62,762 bases of DNA from Neptunomonas sp. (GCF_016744175.1 NZ_JADGEV010000022.1:1-62762), one strand, 5' to 3'; counted from the stretch's first letter, positions 26,593 through 35,996 are shown. The notes: a model not told the origin generated them from the sequence alone. Program-made: numbers and translations.

Positions 26593-28539
26593 TTATTTTA
26601 GATCTAATGCAACCCTAAACCCCCACGTGTTACGAGAAGCGCTAGGAGGGTGTCGGTACCGGCTAGCAGAACGAGTAACACGTGCTATATCAAACCAGGA
26701 GCCACCCCGCATACTTCGAAATTTGCAGTTACTCTGTGTTCGGGCTGATCCATTTAATGGTTGGCCTACATAGGTTTCGCTATAACAGTCCTGCACCCAT
26801 TCATCGACATTACCGTTTAGGTCATGAAACCCCCAAGGGTTGGCTGCTAATGATCCTATCGGTGCGGGTTGTTTACCATCCCACTTTGAGCCACATTCAT
26901 CACAGATAGCCCGGTTGGGTAATAACTCATTCCCCCACCAAAAAGCTGACTGGGAGCCACTACGCGCTGCATACTCCCACTCCGCTTCAGATGGAAGACG
27001 ATAGCTTTCCCCAGTTTCTACACGGAGCCATTTTACGTAGGCAGTTGCATCTTGCCATGTAACATTTACAACAGGCTGAGAACCTCGCCCCCAGCCGTCG
27101 TCCTCAGGGAGTTTTCTATTTGTGAGCGTTGCAAAATGGTCGTATTGGGCAAAGGAAACCTCAAAACGAGAAAGCGCAAAAGAGTGGGGTAGTACAATAG
27201 TTTGTACCGGCTTTTCATTATCATCACCCAATTTATTCAGGTCACCCATTTGAAATTGGCCAGCGGGTAAACTGATCATCTGTGGGCCAAATGACCCATC
27301 TTGTAAGGCGTCTTGAAAAACGCCAAAGTTTTCTTTTATAGGGCTTTTCTCTCTGGATAAAGGAGTCTGACCTAGAGGTTTTACCGCTGGTTTGTCTGGT
27401 GAAGAGAGCTTTTCTTCTAACCGAAGTATGGTTTTCTCTTTGTTATCAGAGGTTGCTTTCCATATTTCTGCTTGCTCTTTCCATGCTGCTATATGTTTAT
27501 TCGTGAGTGCTTGTTGCTGCTGAGCTAAATAGAGGCTTGCGCAAAAACCGACAATGATGCCGCTTGTGAATATGGCAATGAGAATGAGCCAGCGGGTAGG
27601 ACGCTTTTTATGCCCAGTCTCTGGCGTTGGTATGTCAGTAGCGTCGCTTGTTTCATCACTTAAATTCTCTATTGTCGATGGGGTCTCTGGAATTTTTTCA
27701 ACATTGAATATTGACTGTATTAACTCGATAGCACTCGCTGGGCGTTCTTCAGGATTAGTAGAGAGTGCTTGTTGGAGGTTTTTCCATTGTCCTTTACTTG
27801 TTTTGGTTGGCTGTTTTAACTCTTTGCGAACATGCAGAGATTCATCATCTGACAAGGAAAATGGGGGATTTCCTGACAGCGCTGCATAAGCTATACAGCC
27901 GATAGAATAAATATCAGTAGCATTAGGTAATAAATTATTATGAAAAGCCTCTGGTGATTGGTAAGCAGGGTACTGAAAAGCAGGACTGAGGGTGAAATTG
28001 GTTTCTTGTAGTAATAACCGCGGGCTAATAGGTAATAGTTTCACACCCCCTTGGCGGTTAATATAAATAAGGTCAGGTGCTAAAGCACTGTGAGGTTTGC
28101 GCACTTTGGCTACAAAGATATCAGCTGCAACGGCTGTTTGTAGTAGTAAACCCCGTAAGTGGTTTTCCTTAAGTTTACTGACTTTTTTTGTTTTGATAAG
28201 TGAGTCAAGCGTTAACCCATCAAGCGCTTCGAAGGCAAAAAACAAAATTCCGCCACGTTCTATGAAATAGCCATAAATAGAGACGATATGTTTATGGCGT
28301 AAGTTCTTCGCTTGAATTATTTGCTGTTTGAATGCGGCCAAAAGGCCTTTGTGTTTTGTAAGGCTTGCAGAAAGCACAATGATTGAAACTGCTGTAGGGC
28401 TGGGGGTACTAATGTCGTCTGCTTGCCAGAACTGTCCAAGAGGATGAGCGGTGGCGGTTCCTTTAAGCTTGAATTTGTGATGTTCTGGGCCAATGACTTG
28501 TCCATCATTTAGCGCATTATTGTGTGATTGTTTATCCAT
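26593..28539 (-). CDS. Pseudokinase-TM-formylglycine-enzyme-like fusion protein
   Basis: About 648 residues. A Ser/Thr-kinase fold spans about 25-280 with recognisable lobes (AKNLRHKHIVSIYGYF, YQSPEAF, DIYSIGCIAYAALSGNPPF). The catalytic loop reads HSALAPDLIYI in place of HRDLKPxNIL and DFG is replaced by LLPISP, so it should be inactive. One membrane helix (316-338) and a short coiled coil (about 340-380) follow, then a SUMF1/FGE-sulfatase-type domain (420-648: LPAGQFQMG, RLPSEAEWEYAAR, NVDEWVQD, RGGSWFD). That domain lacks the active-site cysteine pair of true FGE. Start 28539 follows AGGA; an ATG 27 bases upstream is less likely. It lies between kdsA and the phytase-like gene on the same strand. 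Confidence 0.85.
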   Translation of the reverse strand: MDKQSHNNALNDGQVIGPEHHKFKLKGTATAHPLGQFWQADDISTPSPTAVSIIVLSASLTKHKGLLAAFKQQIIQAKNLRHKHIVSIYGYFIERGGILFFAFEALDGLTLDSLIKTKKVSKLKENHLRGLLLQTAVAADIFVAKVRKPHSALAPDLIYINRQGGVKLLPISPRLLLQETNFTLSPAFQYPAYQSPEAFHNNLLPNATDIYSIGCIAYAALSGNPPFSLSDDESLHVRKELKQPTKTSKGQWKNLQQALSTNPEERPASAIELIQSIFNVEKIPETPSTIENLSDETSDATDIPTPETGHKKRPTRWLILIAIFTSGIIVGFCASLYLAQQQQALTNKHIAAWKEQAEIWKATSDNKEKTILRLEEKLSSPDKPAVKPLGQTPLSREKSPIKENFGVFQDALQDGSFGPQMISLPAGQFQMGDLNKLGDDNEKPVQTIVLPHSFALSRFEVSFAQYDHFATLTNRKLPEDDGWGRGSQPVVNVTWQDATAYVKWLRVETGESYRLPSEAEWEYAARSGSQSAFWWGNELLPNRAICDECGSKWDGKQPAPIGSLAANPWGFHDLNGNVDEWVQDCYSETYVGQPLNGSARTQSNCKFRSMRGGSWFDIARVTRSASRYRHPPSASRNTWGFRVALDLK

Positions 28540-28615
28540 TGCCCATTCCTGCCTATATATCTGCATTTATAATAGACAACAATGGGCAAACTTTTAAGTA
28601 AAATCAGCGGTTTAT

Positions 28616-29461
28616 CTAATCAGTCTCTAAAGGGGGGAAGCTTTTAACCAGCTCATCAACAGCTTTTAATTGAGCGAGATAGGGTTCGAGTTTGTCCAGC
28701 GGTAGTGCACAAGGGCCGTCACATTTAGCTTCTGATGGGTTTGGGTGAGCTTCAAGAAATAGACCTGCGATTCCTTGGGAAATACCGGCTCGTGATAATT
28801 GTGCTACTAGCCCTCTACGGCCATCAGCTGAATCAGAACGCCCTCCCGGAACTTGTAGTGCATGTGTAGCATCAAACATAATAGGGTAGCCAAATTCTTT
28901 CATGGTGGAGAACCCGAGCATGTCAACGACTAAATTATTATAGCCAAATGTAGAGCCTCGTTCGCACAGAATTAAACGGTCATTGCCTGCTTCACGACAT
29001 TTATGAAGGATGTGCTTCATTTCATGAGGAGCTAAGAACTGGGCCTTTTTAATATTAATGACAGCACCGGTTTCGGCCATGGCTTGTACAAGATCAGTTT
29101 GGCGTGAAAGGAATGCTGGTAATTGGATAATGTCACATACTTGAGCGGCTGGAGCTGCTTGATGAGGCTCGTGCACGTCTGTAATGAGTGGGACATTAAA
29201 GGTGTTTTTTATTTCTTCAAGAATTTTTAAACCTTCATCTAAACCCGGCCCTCGAAAGGATGTTAATGATGAGCGATTGGCTTTATCAAAAGAGGCTTTA
29301 AATACATAAGGGATATTTAACTTTTCAGTGACAGTTACATAGTGCTCCGCAATTTTTAATGCAAGATCCCTTGATTCCAGCACATTCATACCACCGAATA
29401 AAACCATTGGTTTATCATTTGCTATTTGGTGCGTGCCTACCTGAATGACTTTCTGTTCCAT
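28616..29461 (-). CDS. kdsA: 2-dehydro-3-deoxyphosphooctonate aldolase (KDO-8-P synthase)
   Basis: 281 residues, full length. Condenses phosphoenolpyruvate with arabinose-5-phosphate to give KDO-8-phosphate for lipopolysaccharide, in the cytosol. Family landmarks: [89 protein letters not shown]. It is not next to pyrG or eno here, unlike many relatives, but is upstream of the pseudokinase gene with a 76-base gap. It is transcribed away from the hugZ-like gene. Assignment secure; the organism therefore makes LPS. Confidence 0.96.
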   Translation of the reverse strand: MEQKVIQVGTHQIANDKPMVLFGGMNVLESRDLALKIAEHYVTVTEKLNIPYVFKASFDKANRSSLTSFRGPGLDEGLKILEEIKNTFNVPLITDVHEPHQAAPAAQVCDIIQLPAFLSRQTDLVQAMAETGAVINIKKAQFLAPHEMKHILHKCREAGNDRLILCERGSTFGYNNLVVDMLGFSTMKEFGYPIMFDATHALQVPGGRSDSADGRRGLVAQLSRAGISQGIAGLFLEAHPNPSEAKCDGPCALPLDKLEPYLAQLKAVDELVKSFPPLETD

Positions 29462-29556
29462 GATATTTAACCTGATAAAAGCTCAAAACAGATATTATAC
29501 GTGAAGCTTTGATAAAATATGCATGTAATAAATCTAAGCTGAGAAATGGGTGTTTT

Positions 29557-30054
29557 ATGGATGTAGAAGACAGGAAGCGTTTAGGTGATTGCATGGAGTT
29601 ATTGCACTCATATAACACGCTACAGTTAGCGACTGTGGATGCTAACGGGTTGCCACATATAAGTTATGCTCCTTTTATTCGACAGGATACAAATTTTTTT
29701 ATATTTGTTAGTCAGTTAGCTGGTCATACTCAGCGTTTGAAAGAGTCAACCAATGCCAGTGTAATGGTTATTAAAGACGAGGCTGGTAGTCGAAACCTGT
29801 TTGCACGTGAGCGCTTTGTTGCTGATGTGGTCGCCTCTACTGTAGAGCCCGCCGAAATAAAAAGCATTTTGGATGCAATGGAGATTACCTTGGGAAATAC
29901 GGTGGCCCTGTTGAGGTCTTTGCCTGATTTTATTCTTTTTAGGCTAACGGTTACTAAGGCGAAGTACATAGCTGGCTTTGGTAAAGCGTATCAAGTGGAT
30001 TTATGTAGACATACCGTAGCTCATATAAGCGCTGAAAGCTTAGCTAAGCCTTAG
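29557..30054 (+). CDS. HugZ-like / pyridoxamine-phosphate-oxidase-fold protein
   Basis: About 165 residues of the split-barrel flavin/heme-binding fold: LQLATVDANGLPHISYAPFI near the start, FFIFVSQLAGHTQRLKE, SVMVIKDE, FARERFVADV, and a C-terminal FGKAYQVD that resembles the heme-contacting tail of HugZ-type proteins. These bind heme or flavin and help use heme iron. A TTG at 29509 would add 16 residues; ATG 29557 aligns with the family start and is preferred. It overlaps the end of the convergent GIDE-like gene by four bases. Role in heme use is inferred from family only. Confidence 0.78.
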   Translation: MDVEDRKRLGDCMELLHSYNTLQLATVDANGLPHISYAPFIRQDTNFFIFVSQLAGHTQRLKESTNASVMVIKDEAGSRNLFARERFVADVVASTVEPAEIKSILDAMEITLGNTVALLRSLPDFILFRLTVTKAKYIAGFGKAYQVDLCRHTVAHISAESLAKP

Positions 30055-30959
30055 GAGAGTATTAGCTGAAAAAAGAAATAACCTTCACCGATAAATAAAC
30101 TTAGTGCTCCAAGAGCGTACCAGCCATAACGTGTGGCTAATTTTTCTTCATCAAATGTAGAAATTAAATATGGGTGTTCTTTTTCAGAAGGGCAAGATAA
30201 AACGTGCATGGTAGGGGTTGCAGCCATTTCTGTGCGGCGTTTAATAGCCTCTTGGTGAGCTGCATTTTGTACGTTCGTCCATTCCTGCATATCAAGTTTT
30301 TGGTTATTATCTGTGTCGAAGCGCGCTAACAATTCAGTATATGATTGCTTCCATTCACGAATCACTTCGCCTGATATTTGCTCCAGAGGAGGTAGATGAC
30401 GTCCTCCGCCAACACTTTGAAATTGTCCCAATGCATAGACTTTTTCATGAGAAAATAACAAGCTTTCTTGATACCTATACCGTGAACCTCCTATATCTTG
30501 TGTGAGAAATGTTGTTAGTTTAAAGCCTGAAGGAGCAGCAGCAGATCCATTTGGATGAGGAGTGTCTCCGTACCACGTACGAGAGTTCTGCGTACGAATA
30601 GTCGCTCCTGTTGGGTCTATAAGGCCAGTATCTGTTCCGTCATTGACTTGGAACCAAGCCGTTGATCTTCCGCTGTCTTCAATGTGCCAGGTTTTGGTTT
30701 TTCCGCTGCTTTTTAGGCGAGCTACACTATATTGATACCAAACACATTGCCTTCCTGAAAGTGGTGCTATTAGTGGCCCATCTTCGTTTTCTAAGATATG
30801 AGCACTTATTTCAACATAGCCTTGGTGTGCGGAGCGTATTTTTGAAGTAGGAGTGCCTGTGATTAAGCGGTAGTGCTTAAGAAATGCGAAACCTTTCCAT
30901 AGAGTTGCCGCGATTGCGGCAACTAAAAGGAGAAGGATTAAGGCTATTTTAGTCATCAT
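30051..30959 (-). CDS. GIDE-domain membrane protein
   Basis: 302 residues with N-terminal (about 4-24) and C-terminal (about 280-298) membrane helices and a domain of the GIDE type between them: GYVEISAHILEN, GPLIAPLSGRQCVWYQYSV, WFQVNDGTDTGLIDPTGA. Eukaryotic GIDE is a mitochondrial E3 ligase; the bacterial proteins lack RING and have no known enzyme activity. An EF-hand-like stretch DTDNNQKLDMQEW is also visible near residue 210 and might bind calcium. It follows lemA by 14 bases, so the pair forms an operon, an arrangement I recall from other bacteria. Function unknown. Confidence 0.78.
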   Translation of the reverse strand: MMTKIALILLLLVAAIAATLWKGFAFLKHYRLITGTPTSKIRSAHQGYVEISAHILENEDGPLIAPLSGRQCVWYQYSVARLKSSGKTKTWHIEDSGRSTAWFQVNDGTDTGLIDPTGATIRTQNSRTWYGDTPHPNGSAAAPSGFKLTTFLTQDIGGSRYRYQESLLFSHEKVYALGQFQSVGGGRHLPPLEQISGEVIREWKQSYTELLARFDTDNNQKLDMQEWTNVQNAAHQEAIKRRTEMAATPTMHVLSCPSEKEHPYLISTFDEEKLATRYGWYALGALSLFIGEGYFFFQLILS

Positions 30960-30973
30960 TATTGGGTGTGATT

Positions 30974-31552
30974 TTAATTTCTTTGAAAAAGCTGACCAAT
31001 ATTTACATCGCTTATTTCTTCCTCTTTAAACTCAAGGAGGTCACGAAGAGTAAAGTTCATCTGTCTGGCAATAACTAGATCAGGGAACTGCTCAATGCGA
31101 ACGTTGTAGATATTAACGGAAGCATTGTAGAACTCTCGGCGATCAGCAATGGAGTTTTCTAACCCCGAGATTCTTCCTTGCAAGTGTTGAAATGATTCAC
31201 TGGCTTTCAGGTCTGGATAATCTTCTGCTAAAGCAAATAAGTTGCCTAAACCTAAACGTAGTTGCGACTCTGCTTGGCCTAGCCCTTTTAAATCTTGTTT
31301 TTCACGTGCATTTGATACTTGAGACCGAGCTTCAATAACCTGGTTTAAAGTTTCTTGCTCATATTGCATGTACTCACGACAGGTCTCAACTAATTTGGGA
31401 AGTTCATCATGTCGTTGTTTAAGTAGAACATCGATGTTTGACCATGCTTGTGCAACATTGTGCTTTAATCGAACCAAATTGTTATAAAGGGAAATTACGT
31501 AAAAAGTAATAACTACTATGGCAGCGATAAAAATTAGAGTACCTGGTTCCAT
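30974..31552 (-). CDS. LemA family protein
   Basis: 192 residues. One N-terminal membrane helix (about 4-22) is followed by the LemA signature: YNNLVRLKHNVAQAWSNIDVLLKQRHDELPKL, then long helices and the C-terminal YNASVNIYNVRIEQFPDLVIAR segment. LemA proteins form a helical bundle facing the periplasm or outside, with unclear function, and are often linked to peptidases or GIDE-like proteins. It lies directly before the GIDE-domain gene on the same strand, which suggests the two work together. A DUF2788 gene lies upstream at a 50-base gap and may share the transcript. Confidence 0.88.
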   Translation of the reverse strand: MEPGTLIFIAAIVVITFYVISLYNNLVRLKHNVAQAWSNIDVLLKQRHDELPKLVETCREYMQYEQETLNQVIEARSQVSNAREKQDLKGLGQAESQLRLGLGNLFALAEDYPDLKASESFQHLQGRISGLENSIADRREFYNASVNIYNVRIEQFPDLVIARQMNFTLRDLLEFKEEEISDVNIGQLFQRN

Positions 31553-31602
31553 TAAAGTAAAGCCTCTTACAAGTCTAAAAAATAAGGATAGCAGAATAAG
31601 CG

Positions 31603-31809
31603 TTAAACGTTGCCTTCGATCATTTCTACAGCCACCGTTTTAATGATGAAAGCAGCTAGCCCTAAACCTAATGCAAAAAAAAGTACAAAAGTTCCAAATT
31701 TCCCTGCGTTAGAGCGTTTAGCTAAATCGTAAATAATAAAGAAAATAAAGCATGAGAAAACAATAATCCCGATATTTAGCATCAGGCCTTCGATTTCAGC
31801 TAGGCGCAT
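31603..31809 (-). CDS. DUF2788 small inner-membrane protein
   Basis: About 68 residues with two membrane helices (about 10-30 and 42-64) joined by the conserved FIIYDLAKRSNAGKFGTFVLFFALGLG-type core of the DUF2788 family. No catalytic residues. An in-frame TTG at 31821 would add four residues, but ATG 31809 fits the family start. The gene is followed by the lemA-GIDE pair on the same strand. Family function is unknown. Confidence 0.78.
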   Translation of the reverse strand: MRLAEIEGLMLNIGIIVFSCFIFFIIYDLAKRSNAGKFGTFVLFFALGLGLAAFIIKTVAVEMIEGNV

Positions 31810-31928
31810 ATTAAAAACCAACGTTTATAAAAGAAATTGCGCGGTATTATACGCAATTTTTCCACAGTTTCCGAATCAGCTGAAAGGTGTTTTTTTGTTG
31901 GGTGTGATGCTGTTGAAATGCCTACTCG

Positions 31929-32843
31929 TTATACACCTAAGCTAGCGGCTAACGTTTCACTTTTGCTTATCAACATAGGAAGTGCTTCAGCGATCATATC
32001 GACAGGTAAATTATGATCCCCCCAGTTTTTCATAATACAGTTGGCGTGAATGTGTGCTTTAAGGTCATTCGTACTGAAGTCTTTCCAGTCAGATGTTTTA
32101 CTTGTCATTACGCTGAGAAAGTCGGCGAATTGGATAATAAGCACTAATTCCCGAAAGGCTTGAGGTGCTTTGTCGTTTTCACAAATATCATAGTTGTGAT
32201 GGTGTCTGACTACACTTGAAACAATATTAGGAAGGTGCAATTTCTGGCAGGCAATGTAACCAATCTCAGAGTGAGATGTACCCAGAATCTGTTTTTCAAC
32301 TAAGGGTAATTCATTGGCTGAACCCCATCCTTGAGCATCGGTTTGGTCAAGCGCTGTCGGTGCAAATTGGAATAAGACAAAGCGTCCGATGTCATGTAGT
32401 AAACCACACATATATGCCATTTCAGGGTCTACATCATGGTGATGGGTTATTTTACTTATGAACGAAGCTATCATCGCTGTTTCTATTGAGTGCTTCCAAA
32501 TCAACTTGTGCTCAGGATGTGATGGAACAAAAACTTTTGATACAGACAATGTTGTTATCAGGTTAACGATTGTTTGTGAGCCAACACGGGTAAGCGCTGC
32601 TTGTAGACTGGTGATTGCATTATTCGGTGAGGAGGCTGCCGAATTCGCATAGCTAAGTATAAAGCTTGCTAAAGGAGGATCTGTTTTAGCAAGGCTATGT
32701 ACCTGATCATAGAATTCGTCATCATCAGAATTTAACTTCATCAGCTGAAATAAAACCCCAGGCAACATGGGAAGTTGATCAATATTACGCGTAATCTTTT
32801 CAAGATTCGATGTTGCTTTATTTGCTAATGAATCGTCGGACAT
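31929..32843 (-). CDS. HDOD-domain signalling protein
   Basis: 304 residues, almost entirely one HDOD domain (about 15-285), the divergent relative of HD-GYP. It has QLPMLPGVLFQLMKL, LAKTDPPLASFILSYANSA, a helix ending SLQAALTRVGSQTIVNLI, and GLLHDIGRFVLF in the former HD region (H and D are present). HDOD proteins usually have no hydrolase activity and act as scaffolds in regulation of motility, type IV pili or c-di-GMP pathways. It stands alone, with a 333-base gap upstream. Output or partner cannot be predicted. Confidence 0.88.
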   Translation of the reverse strand: MSDDSLANKATSNLEKITRNIDQLPMLPGVLFQLMKLNSDDDEFYDQVHSLAKTDPPLASFILSYANSAASSPNNAITSLQAALTRVGSQTIVNLITTLSVSKVFVPSHPEHKLIWKHSIETAMIASFISKITHHHDVDPEMAYMCGLLHDIGRFVLFQFAPTALDQTDAQGWGSANELPLVEKQILGTSHSEIGYIACQKLHLPNIVSSVVRHHHNYDICENDKAPQAFRELVLIIQFADFLSVMTSKTSDWKDFSTNDLKAHIHANCIMKNWGDHNLPVDMIAEALPMLISKSETLAASLGV

Positions 32844-33176
32844 TGACGCCTCAAATGATCTGAAAATAGAATTTCGTTACTTGACGATTCCTAAGAAAGA
32901 GTAGAAAGCGCTAAGTTTATAAGAAGATACCAGCGGCAGTTAGTCTTGTTAAATTAAGCTTTAGTAAAAATGCTCAAAAAAATGGCTAAATATGCGTGCG
33001 TGGAAACTAAGTATGTAAAGAAGTGTAGCTAAAACCCATGTGTTTATAAAGGATGATGCTTATTTTGAGTGTGATATGAGTGATGCAAGAATTCTTAGTG
33101 CTGAATCTGAGAGGTTGGGCTGATGTAAACGTAGAGCCGCTGCAGTTTTTTTCAGGTGTATAAGAGTAGATAAAAA
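32844..33176. other. 333-base intergenic region, no gene seen
   Basis: Lies between the start of the HDOD gene and the 3' end of tRNA-Tyr, both on the minus strand. It must contain the HDOD promoter and the tRNA 3' processing region. No stem with T-run, open frame with coding features or known motif was found. Confidence 0.55.
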
Positions 33177-33260
33177 TGGTGGTGAGGGGTGGATTCGAAC
33201 CACCGAAGCTCGCGCGTCAGATTTACAGTCTGATCCCTTTAGCCACTCGGGAACCTCACC
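33177..33260 (-). tRNA. tRNA-Tyr (GTA anticodon) with encoded CCA
   Basis: An 84-base tRNA on the minus strand: acceptor stem GGTGAGG/CCTCACC, discriminator A, encoded 3' CCA, D-arm, anticodon stem around GTA (anticodon complement at 33224-33226), a long variable arm typical of bacterial tRNA-Tyr, and a T-arm GGTTCGAATCC. It reads tyrosine codons UAU and UAC. No other tRNA is adjacent and no integrase gene lies beside it. Confidence 0.97.
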
Positions 33261-33501
33261 AGAAGGGAGGCGAATAATAGACTTATAAAAAGAATTTGTA
33301 AACGATTAAATGCCACTTAATGGCATGTTTTTTTCACATGGAAGATATATTTCATCTCTGAAATATTATTGAAATTATTTTTTTTGAGGGTTGATTTTTA
33401 GCGCTGCCGCATGAGGCCTGTATTTGCGTCTGGTATAACAAAACTCGGCACAATAGGTAAGGAAAATCAAGACAGAAATAAGCTTGAAATAAAGACTGAT
33501 A

Positions 33502-33548
33502 TGGCTATATTTAGTGTCAGTTAGCAAATGATGTACAAGATGTTGTGT
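33502..33548 (+). promoter_or_regulatory. Tandem NrdR boxes upstream of nrdA
   Basis: Two 16-base sites lie in the 384-base gap before nrdA. Box 1 at 33502-33517 contains CTATATTTAGTGT, close to the palindromic NrdR consensus ACACTATATATAGTGT (12 of 16). Box 2 at 33533-33548 contains TACAAGATGTTGTGT and keeps the inverted ACAA/TTGT ends. Their centres are 31 bases apart, about three helical turns, which is the known spacing of NrdR pairs. NrdR represses ribonucleotide reductase genes when dATP is high. The rest of the gap (33261-33501 and 33549-33644) shows no other clear signal. Confidence 0.78.
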
Positions 33549-33644
33549 GTTTTTTGCGACTACTGTTAATTTAGTTACGTACAAAAAGCTATAAAAAATT
33601 CGTCTTTAATAATTATTATATCTGTCGGAACAAAAGAGCCTCTT

Positions 33645-35909
33645 ATGCAGCAAGATTTGATGGTCACTAAACGTGACGGGCGTCGTGAGAAAATTGATCT
33701 GGAAAAAATTCATAGGGTTGTGATTTGGGCAGCAAACGGATTAGACCAAGTTTCGCCTTCTGAGGTAGAGCTAAAAGCCCATATACAATTTTACGACGGC
33801 ATCAAAACTTCTGATATACATGAAACGCTGATTAAGTCTGCTGCTGATTTAATATCAGAAAATGCACCTGACTATCAGTATTTGGCAGCTCGACTAGCTA
33901 TTTTTCATCTGCGTAAGCGTGCTTTCGATAGTTTTGATGCGCCTCATTTATTTGATCATGTTACTAGCATGGTCGAAATGGGGCGTTATGATCGACATTT
34001 AATCGATGATTATAGTCGCGAAGAACTTAACCAGTTGAATGATGCTATCGATCATTCGCGTGATATGAACTTCAGTTACGCAGCTGTTAAGCAATTAGAA
34101 GGCAAGTATTTAGTACAAAACCGTGTCACGGGCGAAATATACGAAAGCCCTCAAATTTTGTACATGCTAGTGGCCGCTTGTTTATTTGCGTCATACCCGA
34201 CAGAGACTCGTCTGGGGTATGTGAAGCGTTTCTATGATGCGACCTCATTGTTTAAGCTATCTTTGCCTACACCCATTATGGCGGGTGTACGCACGCCTAC
34301 GCGCCAGTTTAGCTCGTGTGTGCTCATTGAGTGTGGCGATAGTCTTGATTCTATTAATGCCACGGCTAGCTCTATTGTTAAGTATGTCTCACAGCGTGCA
34401 GGTATTGGTATTAATGCGGGCCGTATTCGTGCAATTGGCAGCCCCATTCGCAATGGTGAAGCTTTCCATACAGGTTGTATTCCTTTTTATAAGCATTTCC
34501 AGACAGCCGTTAAGTCATGCTCTCAAGGTGGAGTGAGAGGAGGTGCAGCAACGTTATTTTATCCAATATGGCACCTAGAAGTTGAATCGTTGCTGGTATT
34601 GAAAAATAACCGTGGAGTGGAAGAGAACAGAGTTAGACACTTGGATTATGGTGTTCAGTTGAACAAACTGATGTACCAGCGTCTTATTAAAGGTGGGAAC
34701 ATAACATTGTTCAGTCCACACGAAGTACCTGGCTTATATGATGCATTCTTTGCGGATCAAGACGAGTTCGAACGTCTATATGAAATGTACGAGCAGGACC
34801 CTGCTATTCGTAAAACAACTATCAAGGCAGTTGAACTGTTTGGGCTTTTAGCATCAGAGCGTGCTTCAACGGGTCGTATTTACATACAAAATGTTGATCA
34901 CTGCAATACGCATAGCCCTTTTGACCCGTCTGTTGCTCCTATAAAGCAATCCAATCTTTGTTTGGAGATTGCGCTACCGACTAAAGCAATGAACGATATT
35001 AAGGATGAAGAAGGTGAAATTGCTCTTTGTACATTATCTGCGTTCAACTTGGGTGCTTTGAATGATATTGATGAGCTTGAAGAACTCTCCGATTTAATCG
35101 TCAGAGCTCTCGATAATTTATTGGATTATCAGGACTACCCGATTATAGCGGCGCAAAATGCGACAGATAATCGTCGCACGTTAGGCGTTGGTGTAACAAA
35201 TTTTGCTTACTATTTGGCTAAGAATCAGACGCGTTATTCTGATGGTTCGGCTAATGGCTTAGTGCATCGCACATTTGAGGCTATTCAGTATTATATGCTT
35301 AAAGCCTCAAATCAATTAGCAAAAGAGAAAGGGCCTTGCCTGAAGTTTCAAGAGACCACTTATGCTAAAGGCATTTTACCCATTGATACTTATAAGCGTG
35401 AAGTTGATGAATTTTGCGAAGAGCCATTGCATTACTTCTGGGAAACATTGCGTGAAGACATTCGTGAATTTGGACTACGAAATAGTACGTTAACCGCGTT
35501 GATGCCTTGTGAGACATCATCACAAATAACGAATTCTACGAATGGTATAGAACCCCCACGTGGCTATGTGTCAGTTAAAGCAAGTAAAGACGGTATTATG
35601 AAGCAGGTGGTGCCTGATTATACTCAGCTTAAAGATAGCTATGAATTACTTTGGGATATCCCCAATAACGAAGGTTATTTGCAACTGGTTGGCATCATGC
35701 AAAAGTTTGTCGACCAGTCTATTTCTGCGAACACCAATTATGACCCGAGTAATTACCCAGGTGATAAAGTGCCAATGAAGCAATTGTTAAAAGACCTACT
35801 CACGGCTTATAAATATGGTGTGAAGACACTGTATTACCACAATACACGTGATGGTGCTAAAGATCAGCAGGACGATGACGGTTGCGAAAGCGGCGCCTGC
35901 AAATTATAA
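33645..35909 (+). CDS. nrdA: Class Ia ribonucleoside-diphosphate reductase, alpha subunit
   Basis: 754 residues. N-terminal ATP-cone (VTKRDGRREKIDLEKIHRVV, about 6-95) for dATP inhibition, then the ten-stranded barrel. Catalytic residues line up with E. coli numbering: Cys225 in SSCVLIECGD, and Asn437, Cys439 and Glu441 in SNLCLEI. The C-terminal redox tail CESGACKL carries Cys747 and Cys752. The enzyme reduces NDPs to dNDPs with NrdB. First gene of nrdA-nrdB-yfaE, with two NrdR boxes upstream. Intact and full length. Confidence 0.97.
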   Translation: MQQDLMVTKRDGRREKIDLEKIHRVVIWAANGLDQVSPSEVELKAHIQFYDGIKTSDIHETLIKSAADLISENAPDYQYLAARLAIFHLRKRAFDSFDAPHLFDHVTSMVEMGRYDRHLIDDYSREELNQLNDAIDHSRDMNFSYAAVKQLEGKYLVQNRVTGEIYESPQILYMLVAACLFASYPTETRLGYVKRFYDATSLFKLSLPTPIMAGVRTPTRQFSSCVLIECGDSLDSINATASSIVKYVSQRAGIGINAGRIRAIGSPIRNGEAFHTGCIPFYKHFQTAVKSCSQGGVRGGAATLFYPIWHLEVESLLVLKNNRGVEENRVRHLDYGVQLNKLMYQRLIKGGNITLFSPHEVPGLYDAFFADQDEFERLYEMYEQDPAIRKTTIKAVELFGLLASERASTGRIYIQNVDHCNTHSPFDPSVAPIKQSNLCLEIALPTKAMNDIKDEEGEIALCTLSAFNLGALNDIDELEELSDLIVRALDNLLDYQDYPIIAAQNATDNRRTLGVGVTNFAYYLAKNQTRYSDGSANGLVHRTFEAIQYYMLKASNQLAKEKGPCLKFQETTYAKGILPIDTYKREVDEFCEEPLHYFWETLREDIREFGLRNSTLTALMPCETSSQITNSTNGIEPPRGYVSVKASKDGIMKQVVPDYTQLKDSYELLWDIPNNEGYLQLVGIMQKFVDQSISANTNYDPSNYPGDKVPMKQLLKDLLTAYKYGVKTLYYHNTRDGAKDQQDDDGCESGACKL

Positions 35910-35996
35910 AATAGATCTCTGAGTGCAGGTGTCGAGTATTGTAGCTACTGGCATCTGCTGAACCTCTTGTTGAATGAATTAGCAGATTATTAACGA

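Noticed and set aside
26593-27280. True formylglycine-generating enzyme activity for the C-terminal domain of the fusion protein
   Set aside because: The RGGSW region is not followed by the active-site cysteines and no sulfatase gene is nearby, so only the fold, not the activity, is supported.
33177-33260. tRNA-Tyr as an integration (att) site
   Set aside because: There is no integrase gene beside it and no duplicated 3' tRNA fragment was noticed; neighbours are ordinary chromosomal genes.
33375-33584. Leftward 69-codon frame between tRNA-Tyr and nrdA
   Set aside because: Covers the NrdR boxes and nrdA control region, has no family signature and atypical composition. Better explained as non-coding.
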